From positions 1 through 38,095 of the forward strand of contig JABVXV010000464.1 of NCBI GenBank assembly GCA_013365325.1: 38,095 nt of DNA, read 5' to 3'. The position numbers and the translations under genes were made by a program. The DNA comes from Dipetalonema caudispina (taxonomy: Eukaryota > Nematoda > Chromadorea > Rhabditida > Onchocercidae). Below the pieces are notes generated by a model that searched no databases, was not told where the DNA came from, and was given only the letters and a program-made list of their open reading frames with translations. This document shows positions 12,301 through 24,000 of this stretch, one piece after another (the stretch's first letter is position 1; each line of letters opens with the position of its first letter).

Positions 12301-14459
12301 TTGAACAAAGAAAAATAAAAAAGGATAACAAGTCAAATAGATTATAAATAATTTCAAATAAAAAATAAAATTGTTGTAAAAAATAGAAAAATTGAACTAC
12401 CAATGACATAATATCCAGTTAGTGCCGGGATTATTTGCATGTGGCGAAACTGCGGCACATTCGGTGCATGGAGCCAATCGACTTGGTGCTAATTCTCTCC
12501 TTGATACTGTCGTATTCGGACGAGCTTGCGCCAATAAGTACGATTTTTTTTTTAAATATCTTTTTCCATATCTAATAACGTGTATCAATTCTTTACTGTT
12601 ATACTTTGTTTGGTGTTTATTTAATCAAACAAATCACACTTTCATTTAATAGAATTATGAATAATATAATAAAAAATGAAAAACAGTGTAAAAATTTAGC
12701 ATATCAAATGGAATAGAACAGTATGAATTGTGGAAATTTCAACATGAATTATTTTCATGGAAGGAATTGAAAATTAAAACTAACCCTCTTACTTTCTTTA
12801 ACAATCATACAAATAGCAATTAAATTTCCTAGTGCTAATATACTAGACCATTTTGAAAGCTTTGCAGCTTAAATTGTTATGCTTGTAGTATATTGGAACA
12901 AGCAAAATCAACCAATTTAAAACTCCCGGATTTACTGCCTAGTGCAGGTGAAGCTACACTTGCTAACGTGGATAGAATACGTTTTGCAAAAGGAGATATC
13001 TATACCGGTGCTTTACGATTAAAAATGCAAAAAACAATGCAAAAACATGCTTCTGTCTTTCGACGAGGCGATCTTCTGCAGGTTAAATGCTAAACAACTT
13101 TTTAGTACAATTTCTAAATTGAACCATAAGTTAAACTGTCAAAGCCATGTCAAGGAATAAAAAATGAGCAATAATTATGGGCTAAAAATTAAGCAAATAT
13201 GCTGCTGCATAAAATGATGGGAATTGGATCACATTGAAATGGCAAAAAAAGATTGAGATGAATTACTATATTTATTGGATTATTAATTAGATGAATGGTA
13301 CAAAATAATAATTTATAATTATTCTTAAATACAAAAAGATCGTTAATCTATTATTAATTCATAAATCGTTACTTTTCGTTTTAGGACATATCTTCTCCTC
13401 TTCATCTTTTATCTTCCCTCTTTATATTGTTACTTCTAAATCTTTTTCTTTTTTCATCTTTGTTCCAAGCAATAAAATTTCAAAAGTTTACTCGATTTAA
13501 TTTAGTAATAATAGAAATGCTTCCTCATACAATATCGAATTTCAGGAAGGTATCAAGAAAATGGAGACTATCTATGGTGAACAGAAACATCTGAAGACTG
13601 CGGATCGTGGATTAATTTGGAATTCGGATCTTATTGAAACGTTAGAATTGCAAAATTTACTGCTGTGTGCTATGCAGACGATCATTGCTGCAGAAGCTCG
13701 AAAAGAGTCAAGAGGAGCACATGCTCGGGATGATTTCAAGGTAACTCATATTCGCGATTATTTCAAGATCATTTTCAAAAATGTTTTTAAAATAACTTTT
13801 TTTTTTTTAAAAAACAATGTTAATAACAAATATCGGTGTATTCTAAACCAGCAACGAATCGATGAATTCGATTATTCTATACCACTGGCAGGGCAGACGA
13901 AGAGACCAATCGAACAACATTGGCGTAAGCATACAATCATAAGCCAAAATCCGGAAACCGGGAAAGTTTGTTGTTTACTAGTTTTCTATCCACTTTTGTT
14001 AATAATATTTTCTAGCCCTAATTTTTTTTCGAAGAATTGTGTTAATCTATCAAATGACACTTCTCATTATACGGCTCAGGTCAAGAAAACCTATTGCCGT
14101 ATTTTAGCCGACGGTAATCAGATGACATCCGAAAAATGAACATATAGTGATAATATTATTGACATACGCTGTCCATTAATAATTCCAGTGATCGATGCTA
14201 ATGAATCGATACAGTTAATAACTGGAATTACTATAAAAAAGCCTTTCATAAGTATTCTTCTTCTTTCTCTCTTTCATGAACATTGATACGATTTTCGCAA
14301 ATATCTCCTTAACGATTCAACTCATCAAAATTCATTTAACAAATCTAACAGATTAAACAATTTGAATTGTAGGTTTCACTGAGTTATCGACCAGTGATCG
14401 ATCAAACGTTGGATATGAATGAAGTGGAAACTATACCGCCAATAATTCGAAAATACTGA
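9335..14459 (+). CDS. Succinate dehydrogenase flavoprotein subunit, paralogue 1 (divergent copy)
   Basis: Twelve exons: 9335-9479, 9986-10162, 10446-10623, 10887-11066, 11197-11390, 11578-11784, 11980-12128, 12419-12537, 12889-13081, 13546-13740, 13852-13965 and 14373-14459. They total 1938 nt (645 residues). This is the mitochondrial complex II flavoprotein that oxidises succinate, or reduces fumarate in anaerobic worms. The N-terminus is basic and presequence-like. The FAD-linked histidine is H78 in [12 protein letters not shown]. Active-site residues H275 (QFHPTG), T287/E288 (LITEG), R319 (LASRD), H386 (VHYNMGG) and R431 (GANRLG) are all present. The protein ends PPIIRKY. Compared with the neighbouring copy it is more AT-rich with longer introns, and carries substitutions at normally constant places ([18 protein letters not shown]). 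Intron 10 (111 nt) has no in-frame stop. Probably a stage- or tissue-specific isoform. Confidence 0.95.
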
Positions 14460-14600
14460 AAAAGATTAGGAAATCCAAAATTGGAAATGATGCATTTATA
14501 ATACCAATGAATAATAATGTCGTGAAAGATTTACATAGAATTTATTGAACTTACATCCATCAAACAATTATTTCTTTTTTTTTTTTTTCAAATAAGCATA

Positions 14601-14606
14601 AATAAA
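14601..14606 (+). terminator. Poly(A) signal AATAAA, SDHA paralogue 1
   Basis: Canonical signal 142 bases after the stop codon. Confidence 0.65.
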
Positions 14607-15054
14607 TGAATGATGATGATCTTTATGTGATCATTGTTTAATAGAATAGATATTAGCATATGATAAATATAAACTTAACAGTCAATTCCTTTCTATTATT
14701 ATGATAAATCCATTAATAATGCTACCTTATATGATCATATCCTTTATCTCTTCAAAAATTATCAATCACTAAATTATAACCAAATTTTTAAGCAAACTTT
14801 TGATTAAAAGACATTTGTCTCACTATTTCTCCTCTGTTAGCATTCATTGCTTTTGATATTTTCGCCTTCTTTTGTGATAAATGATATGATAAATTAAACT
14901 GTTTCCGTTTTCGTTTCTTTTATAACCGGACATCATTTCAGTCATCGTTACCAACAAAATGCACAGTTAAGATGCACTAATGCACTGTATGATGTCTCGC
15001 ATCTGTTGCTCATCATCTTTGCCATTTCCGCCTTCTTGTCTCCTACTTGTCTGA

Positions 15055-15056
<2 letters not shown>

Positions 15057-15087
<31 letters not shown>

Positions 15088-15199
15088 TGTATGTGTGTGT
15101 CTGTAATCTGTATATATATATATATATATATAGATATATATATATACAGATATCTATAGACCAAGAGTGCACAGCCGGCCGGCTGGCTGGCCGACCGAC
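15057..15199. repeat. Compound microsatellite: (ATGT)n, (TA)n, then GC-rich tetranucleotide palindromes
   Basis: About ten ATGT units run to about 15100. A TA-rich inverted repeat follows at 15108-15149, bounded by CTGT and ACAG. Then comes a GGCC/GGCT-rich stretch at 15172-15199 containing the perfect palindrome AGCCGGCCGGCT (15173-15184). The GC-rich part is unique in this AT-rich window. Confidence 0.9.
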
Positions 15200-15331
15200 A
15201 TTATCTCGAACTTCGAACAGGGGCATACACCCGTCTTCTTCTCTTTCTATAGAAATGTTCATTGATCCATGTTGAAATTGAGAGTATGTGAAATGTTTAA
15301 CGGTTTGCCTATGATATTACGTTTATCGTTC

Positions 15332-15345
15332 ATCACGTACGTGAT
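15332..15345. promoter_or_regulatory. Perfect 14-bp palindrome ATCACGTACGTGAT within an ACGT-rich cluster
   Basis: The palindrome sits among further ACGT cores at about 15318, 15349 and 15365. It lies between the SDHA paralogues, about 800 bases upstream of paralogue 2. CACGT-type cores can bind bZIP or bHLH factors, but no function is demonstrated here. Confidence 0.35.
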
Positions 15346-15491
15346 ACTACGTATTACCATGAATACGTGAGAATATATAGCTGAAATAAATATATCTTGG
15401 CAATGACCAAAACAAAGCATTCTTTGACTATTCTCTACCATTCTTTTATCCTTTCTTTCTCTTTGCAACAATCCTTTTAATAAGAGATTTT

Positions 15492-15734
15492 TCAGGTAAA
15501 GGTAAACAGAATAGGTAACTCATTGGTAGTTGTAGGACGTTGTAATTTAATGACAAATACCAATACTAAAATAAGTACCAAATTAAAATAAGTTACTAAT
15601 ATCAGTAGTGACTTTATTTCTTGGCTAATTTCTGCATCTTCTGTTAGACTAAAAATAAATAGGAAATTATCAGTAATGAATAACAGATATTTCCCAAAAG
15701 TTATCATCGTTATGAACAACAATAGAGGGATGAT
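15492..15734 (-). CDS. Possible terminal exon of a small multi-span membrane protein (unrecognised)
   Basis: On the minus strand a strong acceptor (CTGTTTTCAG) at 15735-15744 opens an 81-codon frame ending TGA at the complement of 15492-15494. The translation has two hydrophobic segments, about residues 1-30 and 42-64, separated by an acidic loop (SLTEDAEISQEIK), then a polar tail starting LQRPTTTNELP. A further ATG-led frame beginning MAFQKRTN starts at the complement of 15882 and could be the first exon, using a phase-0 donor after AAT. A 36-bp GTT...TAG stretch inside the exon could also be a tiny in-frame intron. It might be a chance frame: T-rich antisense sequence easily encodes hydrophobic residues. 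Confidence 0.3.
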   Translation of the reverse strand: MIPLLLFITMITFGKYLLFITDNFLFIFSLTEDAEISQEIKSLLILVTYFNLVLILVLVFVIKLQRPTTTNELPILFTFT

Positions 15735-16130
15735 CTGAAAACAGATTTTAGAAATATATGTTGGATTTGTTGAGAAATGACATTATTAATGGAAGAAATA
15801 TAAGACATAATATGAGAGATGACATGATTGAATTACGTTTCCCATCAAAGAATAATACATTGGTACGCTTCTGAAAAGCCATTTCTTTTTGGTTGTTAGA
15901 AAAAATCAGTGGCTTTTTTGCTTTCATGAACTTACCATCGGAAAAAATAATGATAAGTTCAATATTCTTTTTACATAGGTTAAATTATTACCGATACAAT
16001 GGATTGGCATGATCGGATCGATAGTCAAATTTGGAACTAAACCGTAGTAAAAGTTTGAATTATCGAACGATATCAGGAAAATGATTTATAAGGTATGACT
16101 AGGAAATATAGGAGAAAGTGATCAATATTT

Positions 16131-16140
16131 CATTACAGGG
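16131..16140 (+). promoter_or_regulatory. Probable spliced-leader acceptor before SDHA paralogue 2
   Basis: The sequence CATTACAGGG immediately precedes the ATG at 16141, and no upstream coding exon is needed. This suggests trans-splicing two bases before the start codon. Confidence 0.5.
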
Positions 16141-19100
16141 ATGCTAGGTGCGGCCCGTTGTTTGATAACGAAAACATGTCAACAAAGAGCACTTTCGTTA
16201 TCGGCAATACGTAAAGAAACAAAGACGTCTAGTATCGCTGAGTATCGTGTTGTGGATCATGCGTATGATGCGGTTGTCGTTGGAGCTGGTTGGTTTTTTT
16301 CCATAATACTAATATAAAATGCTCTTCGTCACTGAATATATAAGAGGTATAAGAATGGCTCAGAATTTGAATGTTGACACAAGTGTCGCGTGTATTTTTC
16401 ATCTGATGTGACTGAAAACTTCAATGTCGAAATAAGATTTAGCTAATAAGGTTCGTAGGTTACATTTCTTGATGAGTAATATGAGTACTTTTTTTTTGTT
16501 TGTCACTTGGGCTTTAAATTTACAGGTGGAGCTGGTTTGCGGGCTGCTATGGGTCTCAGCGAAGGTGGTCAGAAGGTTGCGGTAGTTACGAAGTTATTTC
16601 CGACACGATCCCATACGGTTGCCGCTCAAGGAGGTGTTAATGCAGCTTTAGGTAACATGAATCCAGATGATTGGAGATGGCATTTCTACGACACGGTTAA
16701 AGGTATTATCGTTACAATGAAGCGAAGCTATTAGCTAAGGCTGTGATTTTGATTCGATAACATGATATAATTTTGACATACAGGAAGTGACTGGTTGGGA
16801 GATCAGAATGCTATACATTACATGACTCGTGAAGCAGTTCGTGCTGTCATTGAAATGGAAAATTATGGTATGCCTTTTTCACGAACAGAAGAGGGTAAGA
16901 TATATCAGCGTTCGTTCGGTGGACAAAGCAACAACTTTGGTAAAGGTGGCATGGCTCGCCGGTATGTTTTATTTCTTCATTCAAATATATTTAATATTCT
17001 TTAGGTAAAACACAATTTTTCGTATGTAATTTCGATGCTTTTCTTTTTGGTTTCTTTTCTTATTCAATTTATAACTAAAGGACGTGCTGCGTAGCCGATC
17101 GTACTGGACACTCAATGTTGCATACGCTGTATGGTTCGTCGCTTCAGTACAACTGTCGATATTTCATCGAATTTTTTGCGCTTGATCTTATGATGGATAA
17201 CGGGAGATGCGTTGGCATTGTCGCTATGGACCTTGAAGACGGAAGCATACATCGATTCCGGTATATTTGATTCTTTTATGAACAAAAATATGACGAGTTT
17301 TTGAATAATAGTTCGCGTTGCTGGACTGAATAATTTATGGGTGTACGTGATTAAAATTCATTTGACGTTTGTATTCTGAAGGAAGCAGTAAGTTTGTCGA
17401 CTTCATTTAAGCTACCAACTGAACATTCTGATAATTTCAAATTATTTGTATATGTAGTATATATATATATATATAATTTGAAACTTAATGTAGCACTGAG
17501 TATTCTTTGTAGTGCGAAGAACACGGTAGTCGCAACAGGAGGATATGGGCGAGCTTTCTTTAGTTGTACCTCTGCGCACACATGCACTGGTGATGGCACA
17601 GCAATGATTGCTCGAGCTGGACTACAGAATTCTGATATGGAATTTGTTCAGTTCCATCCAACCGGTATTTACGGTGCCGGTTGCCTCATCACTGAGGGTT
17701 CGCGAGGTAATATTTTGTGACAAATTTTGTTGATTAATGGTATGAATGGATATTTAATTGCTGTTTTTTTTTAACATCTAAAGAAAACTATTTTCTTCTT
17801 GTAAAATATGGTGTTCAGGTGAAGGTGGCTACTTGGTGAATAGTGAAGGTGAACGCTTCATGAAGAAGTATGCACCGAATGCGTTAGATCTGGCTTCAAG
17901 AGATGTCGTTTCGCGAGCGATGACGATTGAAATTATGGAAGGTCGTGGTGTCGGAAAGGATAAAGATCATATTTATTTACAATTGCACCACTTGCCTGCG
18001 AAAGATTTGCATGCCAAATTGCCAGGTTAGCTCAGTTTCAGAACATTAAGAAACTTCGAAAACTTCGGTTGAAGATCCACTCCTAGTACATTCTCTAAAA
18101 AAAAAACATCAGTCCTTCATAGTAACACATTATAGGTGCTACTAGAAGACTGTATTGCATATCATTGGATTTTGAAATTAAACGGCATAATCACTGAGCC
18201 TTTCGGATTTGTTGATTCCGCTAATAAATTGTCTGAAATTCATTGCAGTTTTTCCAAGAAATCAAATTAATTTATCTAGTTAATCAGAATTTGGGCGTTA
18301 AAACTACTACTGTTGTATTCATCTTCTACAGGTATTATGGAAACGGCGATGATCTTTGCTGGTGTAGATGCTGCGAAAGAACCAATACCCGTTTTACCAA
18401 CAGTCCATTATAACATGGGCGGCATACCAACGAATTATATGGGACAAGTTTTAACGCACAAACGTGATAGAGGTGACCAGGTGAAATTACTTTCAGCGGA
18501 TTGTAAGGGAACCCATTTGCTCATTCTTCAACTCAGTCTCTGCCCTTCTAGTACTTCCTTTTTAAGTGATTGCGAGAATGTATGAAGTTACAGTTGGTGC
18601 CAGGATTGTATGCATGCGGTGAAGCAGCAGCACATTCGGTGCATGGTGCAAATCGTTTGGGAGCTAATTCTTTGCTCGATCTTGTCGTTTTTGGACGTGC
18701 TTGTGCTATAGAGTAATTCTTTAAGTTTATTCTTTTGTTCAGCTTATATAACCATACATGTTGACTGTTATGTTGTAGTTGTATGACATAATCATGTAGA
18801 ATGGTCTGGTTTGTAGCATTCTAGGGAAGGCTAAGAAAACACCCGAGAAAATTCCTGAATTACCGAAAGGTGCTGGTGAATCAACCATTGCAAACGTTGA
18901 CAAGTTGCGCTTTGCCAAAGGTGACATTCCTACTGCTGCATTAAGATTGAAGATGCAGAAGACAATGCAGCAGCATGCAGCTGTATTCCGACGCGGTGAC
19001 ATTTTGAAGGTGAGAATATGACATCACCTTTGTGTTTGTGAAGTCCTAGATCTAAAGAATAAAGAATGCCATGAAGAAGTATCAGTAAATTAAAGAATAT

Positions 19101-19616
19101 GGAAAAGTCCATAGGATATGAAAAAGGAGAATATATGATCTGCGTTAAGCATCACTCATCTCTAACAATATTGCAGGAAGGTATTACAAAAATGGAAACT
19201 CTTTTCAAGGAACAAAAACTCCTTAAAACAACAGATCGTGGATTGGTGTGGAATTCGGATCTTGCTGAGACATTAGAACTACAGAATTTAATGCTAAATG
19301 CAACTCAAACTATAGTTGCTGCGGAAGCTAGAAAAGAATCTCGTGGAGCACATGCTCGAGATGATTTTCCGGTTTGTTATGTTGATACCGGTTATTTTGT
19401 TTGAATGTTCTTCGCAGTTACTGATGTGATAAATGAACACTTATTTACATCTCTTTAATCTGTTTTGCAAATTTACATTCTTTGTTTCAGAAACGAATAG
19501 ATGAGCTTGATTATTCAAGATCGCTTGATGGTCAAACTAAAAAACCATTCGACCAACACTGGCGCAAGCATACTATCATTGAACAAAATCACGAGACTGG
19601 AAAGGTAGGTAATTCG

Positions 19617-19650
<34 letters not shown>

Positions 19651-19969
19651 GTATATTCATTGTAGGAAATTTATTAAAAGGCGTGTAAAAGTATATTCAT
19701 TGTAAAATTTTATTAAGAAAGAGAAACTTGTGGAATGTAAAGGAAATGAAGAAGTATGTTAGTGTGTAAGTGATTCAAGCCTTAATTTCCCTTGGTTTCT
19801 CTAGCGTATGCCATTCCTTGCATTCTTTTGACTTTTTTTTGTAATGTCAGTTTCTTCTTCGAGTATAAATTTCTATTTTTAGATTACATTGCTTTACCGA
19901 CCGGTAATCGACCAAACATTGGACAAGAACGAAACAGATTGGGTTCAGCCGATGGTCCGATCTTATTGA
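16141..19969 (+). CDS. Succinate dehydrogenase flavoprotein subunit, paralogue 2 (conserved copy)
   Basis: Twelve exons: 16141-16288, 16526-16702, 16784-16961, 17081-17260, 17513-17706, 17819-18025, 18332-18480, 18594-18712, 18817-19009, 19177-19371, 19491-19604 and 19883-19969. They total 1941 nt (646 residues). The N-terminus ([12 protein letters not shown]...) is a good mitochondrial presequence. The FAD-linked histidine is H79; the catalytic set H276, T288/E289, R320, H387 and R432 is complete. Conserved blocks match the family closely ([26 protein letters not shown]), and the protein ends MVRSY. Exons 2 to 12 have exactly the same lengths and phases as those of paralogue 1, with generally shorter introns and less AT-biased codons. 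This is probably the housekeeping complex II flavoprotein of the TCA cycle and respiratory chain. Confidence 0.96.
17457..17476. repeat. (TA)n microsatellite in intron 4 of SDHA paralogue 2
   Basis: A run of about ten TA dinucleotides inside the intron. Confidence 0.85.
19618..19648. repeat. (TA)n microsatellite in intron 11 of SDHA paralogue 2
   Basis: About fourteen TA units shortly after the exon 11 donor. Confidence 0.85.
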
Positions 19970-21083
19970 ATTATAGCATATATAAATATGTCAGTGTTCA
20001 TCATTTCCTTTTCTTTCTTTGTCTGCTTTCGCTAACTGTATGTAATATGTGGCTGATTAATAAAAAAACTTCATTAGATGGAATTCGTGCCGTAGACAAT
20101 CTTAAACTCAGTTCTTTGTATCCACACATTCTCTCTATGATATGTGATTTTTATTATTTTTTTGTACTGTTGACTGTGTTATTTTGTTATGGTTACAACT
20201 AAACTGTAATATTCAACATTGTTCGTCATTTAATAAAATTTTGTTTCAGCGGCCGTCGTTTCTGACAGGAATTGTATGTACACATTGCTACCTGCCAATT
20301 TGCTGATCTAACCTCTGCCTATATCAGCATTTAAGATAATTGATTCACATTTGCAACTTCGAGTAATGGTGTAAAGTTGACAAAGTGTGGGAGATAGTCT
20401 CTGAACTTATTTATGAAAATGTTAATAGAGTGCAAGCATAAAGATTTGCGATATAAACTTATTTAAAATAAAATCTAAACTGTTGTCCTTGAAAAGAATC
20501 TCTGATGCAAGTAGCAGCATGATTGGATGAACAGATGTGACATTCGCAAATCAATTACTGGTCGTAATTTACAACGTGTCCTTTGTTTTAATAATGCTGA
20601 ACCCCATGTAGGCTTAATGTGATGCAAAATCTAAAATGCTGGCTTTTGTATATGGGATCGTCAAGCATAAGCAAATTTGAATAGCTTTACTGCCGATCAT
20701 AGGATATGTATGTGTGTATATTTCCACATTCTTTCCTCATCTAATGATCGATGAATTCAGTAACAATTGTTGCGGAATAACGATATGAATATGAAAAAGG
20801 TTTTAGGAATTCGAATTATTTGTATAGTTTGTCATAATCAATCGTTTTTCCTATAAATCTCAGAAATATATGAAAGTATGATGAAAGAAGGTTTTCATTA
20901 AACTTCTGATGTTTATATACAATGTAACATTTCCCGCAGCATATATCATACAAATTTGCAGAAGATTTACAAATTATTTTTCGTTGCAATTGGAATCTTT
21001 GAAAAGTTGGTGAAATAATTCGTAAGCCAGCATTGAAGAATCAGTGGAGGAAATTTGAAAAGGATCTTGTGAATAGTGATGGG
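19970..21083. other. Intergenic region between SDHA paralogue 2 and VPS52
   Basis: Begins with the SDHA 3' untranslated region. AATAAA occurs at 20059-20064 and 20232-20237, the latter followed by TTGTTTCAG. No convincing coding frame was seen, although the frame of VPS52 exon 1 stays open upstream to about 21003 without an ATG. Confidence 0.6.
20232..20237 (+). terminator. Poly(A) signal AATAAA, SDHA paralogue 2 (distal)
   Basis: Second canonical signal after the stop; the first is at 20059-20064. Either could be used. Confidence 0.5.
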
Positions 21084-24000
21084 ATGAAGGAGGATTACGA
21101 TATTATTGATATTATCGACGACACTGGGGTTAATCTTTCTAAAATTTCATCAGTAAAAATTCAAAGAATCGATATATGGTGTTTGCTTGTTATTTTCATT
21201 AAGTTGTTCGTGCTATTTCTAACAAATTAATTAACCTTTGTAGTTATCCATGTCTTCCTACTCCATCTTGGTCTCCCCATATAATTTTGTTCATAAGCGA
21301 TTAATAGCAATTCAATTCTTTGACTTCTTCCTATTAAGCTGAATGCTGGAAATAATGTCTTAGTTAAATCATAGAAGTAACATTATTTAAATGAATGCAA
21401 AAAATACACTTACTCGACCAATAAAAATGACATCATTTTAGTAAATGTTAATAGTAGTATAATGTCAAGTGAAGTGTGGGTGGTAAAAATAAGACGAAAA
21501 ACTATTATTAGCATGAATTCTGGGTTTAACAGTAGTAATTTATTTTCTTCTGACAATTTCTGTATTTCTTAGGATTTTGAGAATATGCATTCTACTGATA
21601 CTTGATAGCTCGGAAAACGTCTCCTCTTTTGTAAGCTTGGCCAGAATAGCTGATGGATTCATAAATCCAAGAAATGTACATTTGACATGTCATTGATTAA
21701 TTTTATGTGTACCTTTCTCTTCCAAGAGGTTTTTACACCAGAATATGTTTGCATTTTCCAGTTGGATGATGTATCAGTTCGGAAAGCTTTCGAATCCGGA
21801 ATTGACTTACGGCAATATTCCGCAGATCTGCAAGAACAGCTTCGATCAGCTCACTTACTTGCCGTGAAAGACTGTATTGATCAAGCAGAGAAACTTGCTG
21901 AATTACATGAGGAAATCACTGCATGCGATGATGCATTTGCGGTAGATTAGTTTTTTTTATTGCATCTTTAAGCACAATATGTTAGCACAGTTGAATACAT
22001 TTGTTTTACAACATGCATCCATCTAAATTAAGATATTTTATAGGTCATTTGTCATTACAGATACAAAACTTTTGTCCCTTCTTTCGAATCTTTACGTATC
22101 AAAAGTATCATATTGATTCATTGTTTACTATTACTTTCCAATTCATTCTTATAGTAAGTTAAAAAAGGTTTCGGGTAAATTTAGCAACTCGAAGGAATGC
22201 TTCGAAGTTTTCAATCAGAACTGGGTACAATTAGTTCAGACATGAAAAGACTGCAGCAGCAGTCGGTCGATATCAGTCAACAACTGCACAATCGGCAAAA
22301 GATCCGAGGAGAATTAAGCCAATTTGTTGATGACATGGTTGTATCTCAGAATATGATACAGTCAGTGCATTCTTTTTTCTCGTACTTTTTAAATCCGTGT
22401 TAATGGACGATCTTCAGATATATTTGATAGGATATCTAAAAGTTGCCGGAGAGTTCTGGGTTACACTTCATTTCTATTAAAAGTGAATCAGTCTAGGTTC
22501 CACTAGTTTCCTAATACTGATTTCTGGATAGATTTACGATATGGAAATTTGTGAAGGACACTGTTTATATGTTGTAGAGCAATCGTTGAACGAGACGTAG
22601 GCGAACGTGAATTTCTTGAACAACTTCACGAACTTCACCATAAGCTACAGTTCCTCAAAGCACAAGAATTCCGTGATGCAAAAGCTACTTCTGATGTGCA
22701 TGATGTTATTGAAAATTTAAAATACAAGGCAAGTTTTGTTTTGGATTTAAATAATTGTATGCAGAGATATCGTTACCTATCTTCTGTGACATGGATTGAG
22801 GCAAAGTGATTATTGATGATCATTTAGGCGATGACGAAGATAAGGGAGTGGTTACTTTTAAAGATTTCATCTTTCAAGAAACCACTAACAAATTATCAAA
22901 TTCCACAAGGAGCACTTCTTAAAAATCGGTTGGTTACTGCTGCAAATAAATATGTTTCCAGTTATATAATTTTGTTAATTGTTTTCAAAGAAAATGCGTA
23001 AAAATTATCGAATTTCACGAGGAGGACATCTCAAAAATTGTTTTATTATACTAAATAAAAATTTTTAAGGTTCTTTTATGAATTTTTACTGGCAAATGAC
23101 AGGCATTTGGCTCGAGAGGTAAGTATTATTGATATCAATTTCCTAAATTTAATATACGAATTTCATACTGCTTGACTCTAATAGAAAGAAAATAAGATAT
23201 CGTTGAAAAAACTTGATTATTACTTTGAATAGCTGTGAATAATGAATATTTATATACTTGTTCGACATTTTGTAAATCTTTTTATTTAGGTTCGGGATGA
23301 ATATGTTGATGTTATCAGTAAAATGTTTTTCACTTATTTCAAAACATACGCTTCCAGATTGTTTCGTTTGCTGGTATGTCCTTTGTGTCAATTCAATACC
23401 ATTTTAATTACATTTTAATTTATGTTATACAACATCGATTAGCAAGATTAATGCCATGATCCTTCTTATGGTTCAGTCTTAATAGCAATTAAAATTGGTG
23501 TTATCGTTGCAACATTGCAACATGCTTCGAGGTCATCATAAGTAGTGGTGTTATCCTTGGTCAATTTCAGCTAGCCGATGTAGCCACCAAAGATGATCTT
23601 TTGGGCGCAGAAAATACGATGAAGACAACTAGTCTTTTCAGCTTGAAATCTCAAGTATGTTGTTGGTTTTGATGAAATTGTCATGTTGCGTGTAGGATAG
23701 TATGTTCTTTTAATTAAGTCTTTTTCCCATCTTATCATTCCTTCTATCATATTTTGCTTTTCTCAAAACATTACCGTTTTTCTTAATATTACATTTCCTT
23801 AAAATTCTATTAAAATAATTAAAAATTGATTTGCTACCATTGCAGGTGCGAAATCGAGCGACCGTTTTTTCTCTGGGTAATCGAGACAGCTTGTTATCAT
23901 CTGATTTGATGTCTCCACTTATTGTGCCACACGCAGCGCAACAAGCAAATGAACGGGTTTGTTGTCCAATTAATATAGGAAGAGGGACGATGTGCATATC

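Larger units (their letters stand above)
14460..16140. other. Spacer between the two SDHA paralogues
   Basis: Holds the 3' untranslated region of paralogue 1, a microsatellite and GC-rich palindrome cluster (15057-15199), an ACGT-rich palindromic cluster (about 15310-15375), a possible minus-strand membrane-protein exon (15492-15734), and the upstream region of paralogue 2. These are listed separately. Confidence 0.7.

Noticed and set aside
14948..15275. Several open frames on both strands over the microsatellites
   Set aside because: They are translations of the ATGT and TA repeats (repeated Tyr-Ile and Met-Tyr-Val-Cys), not genes.
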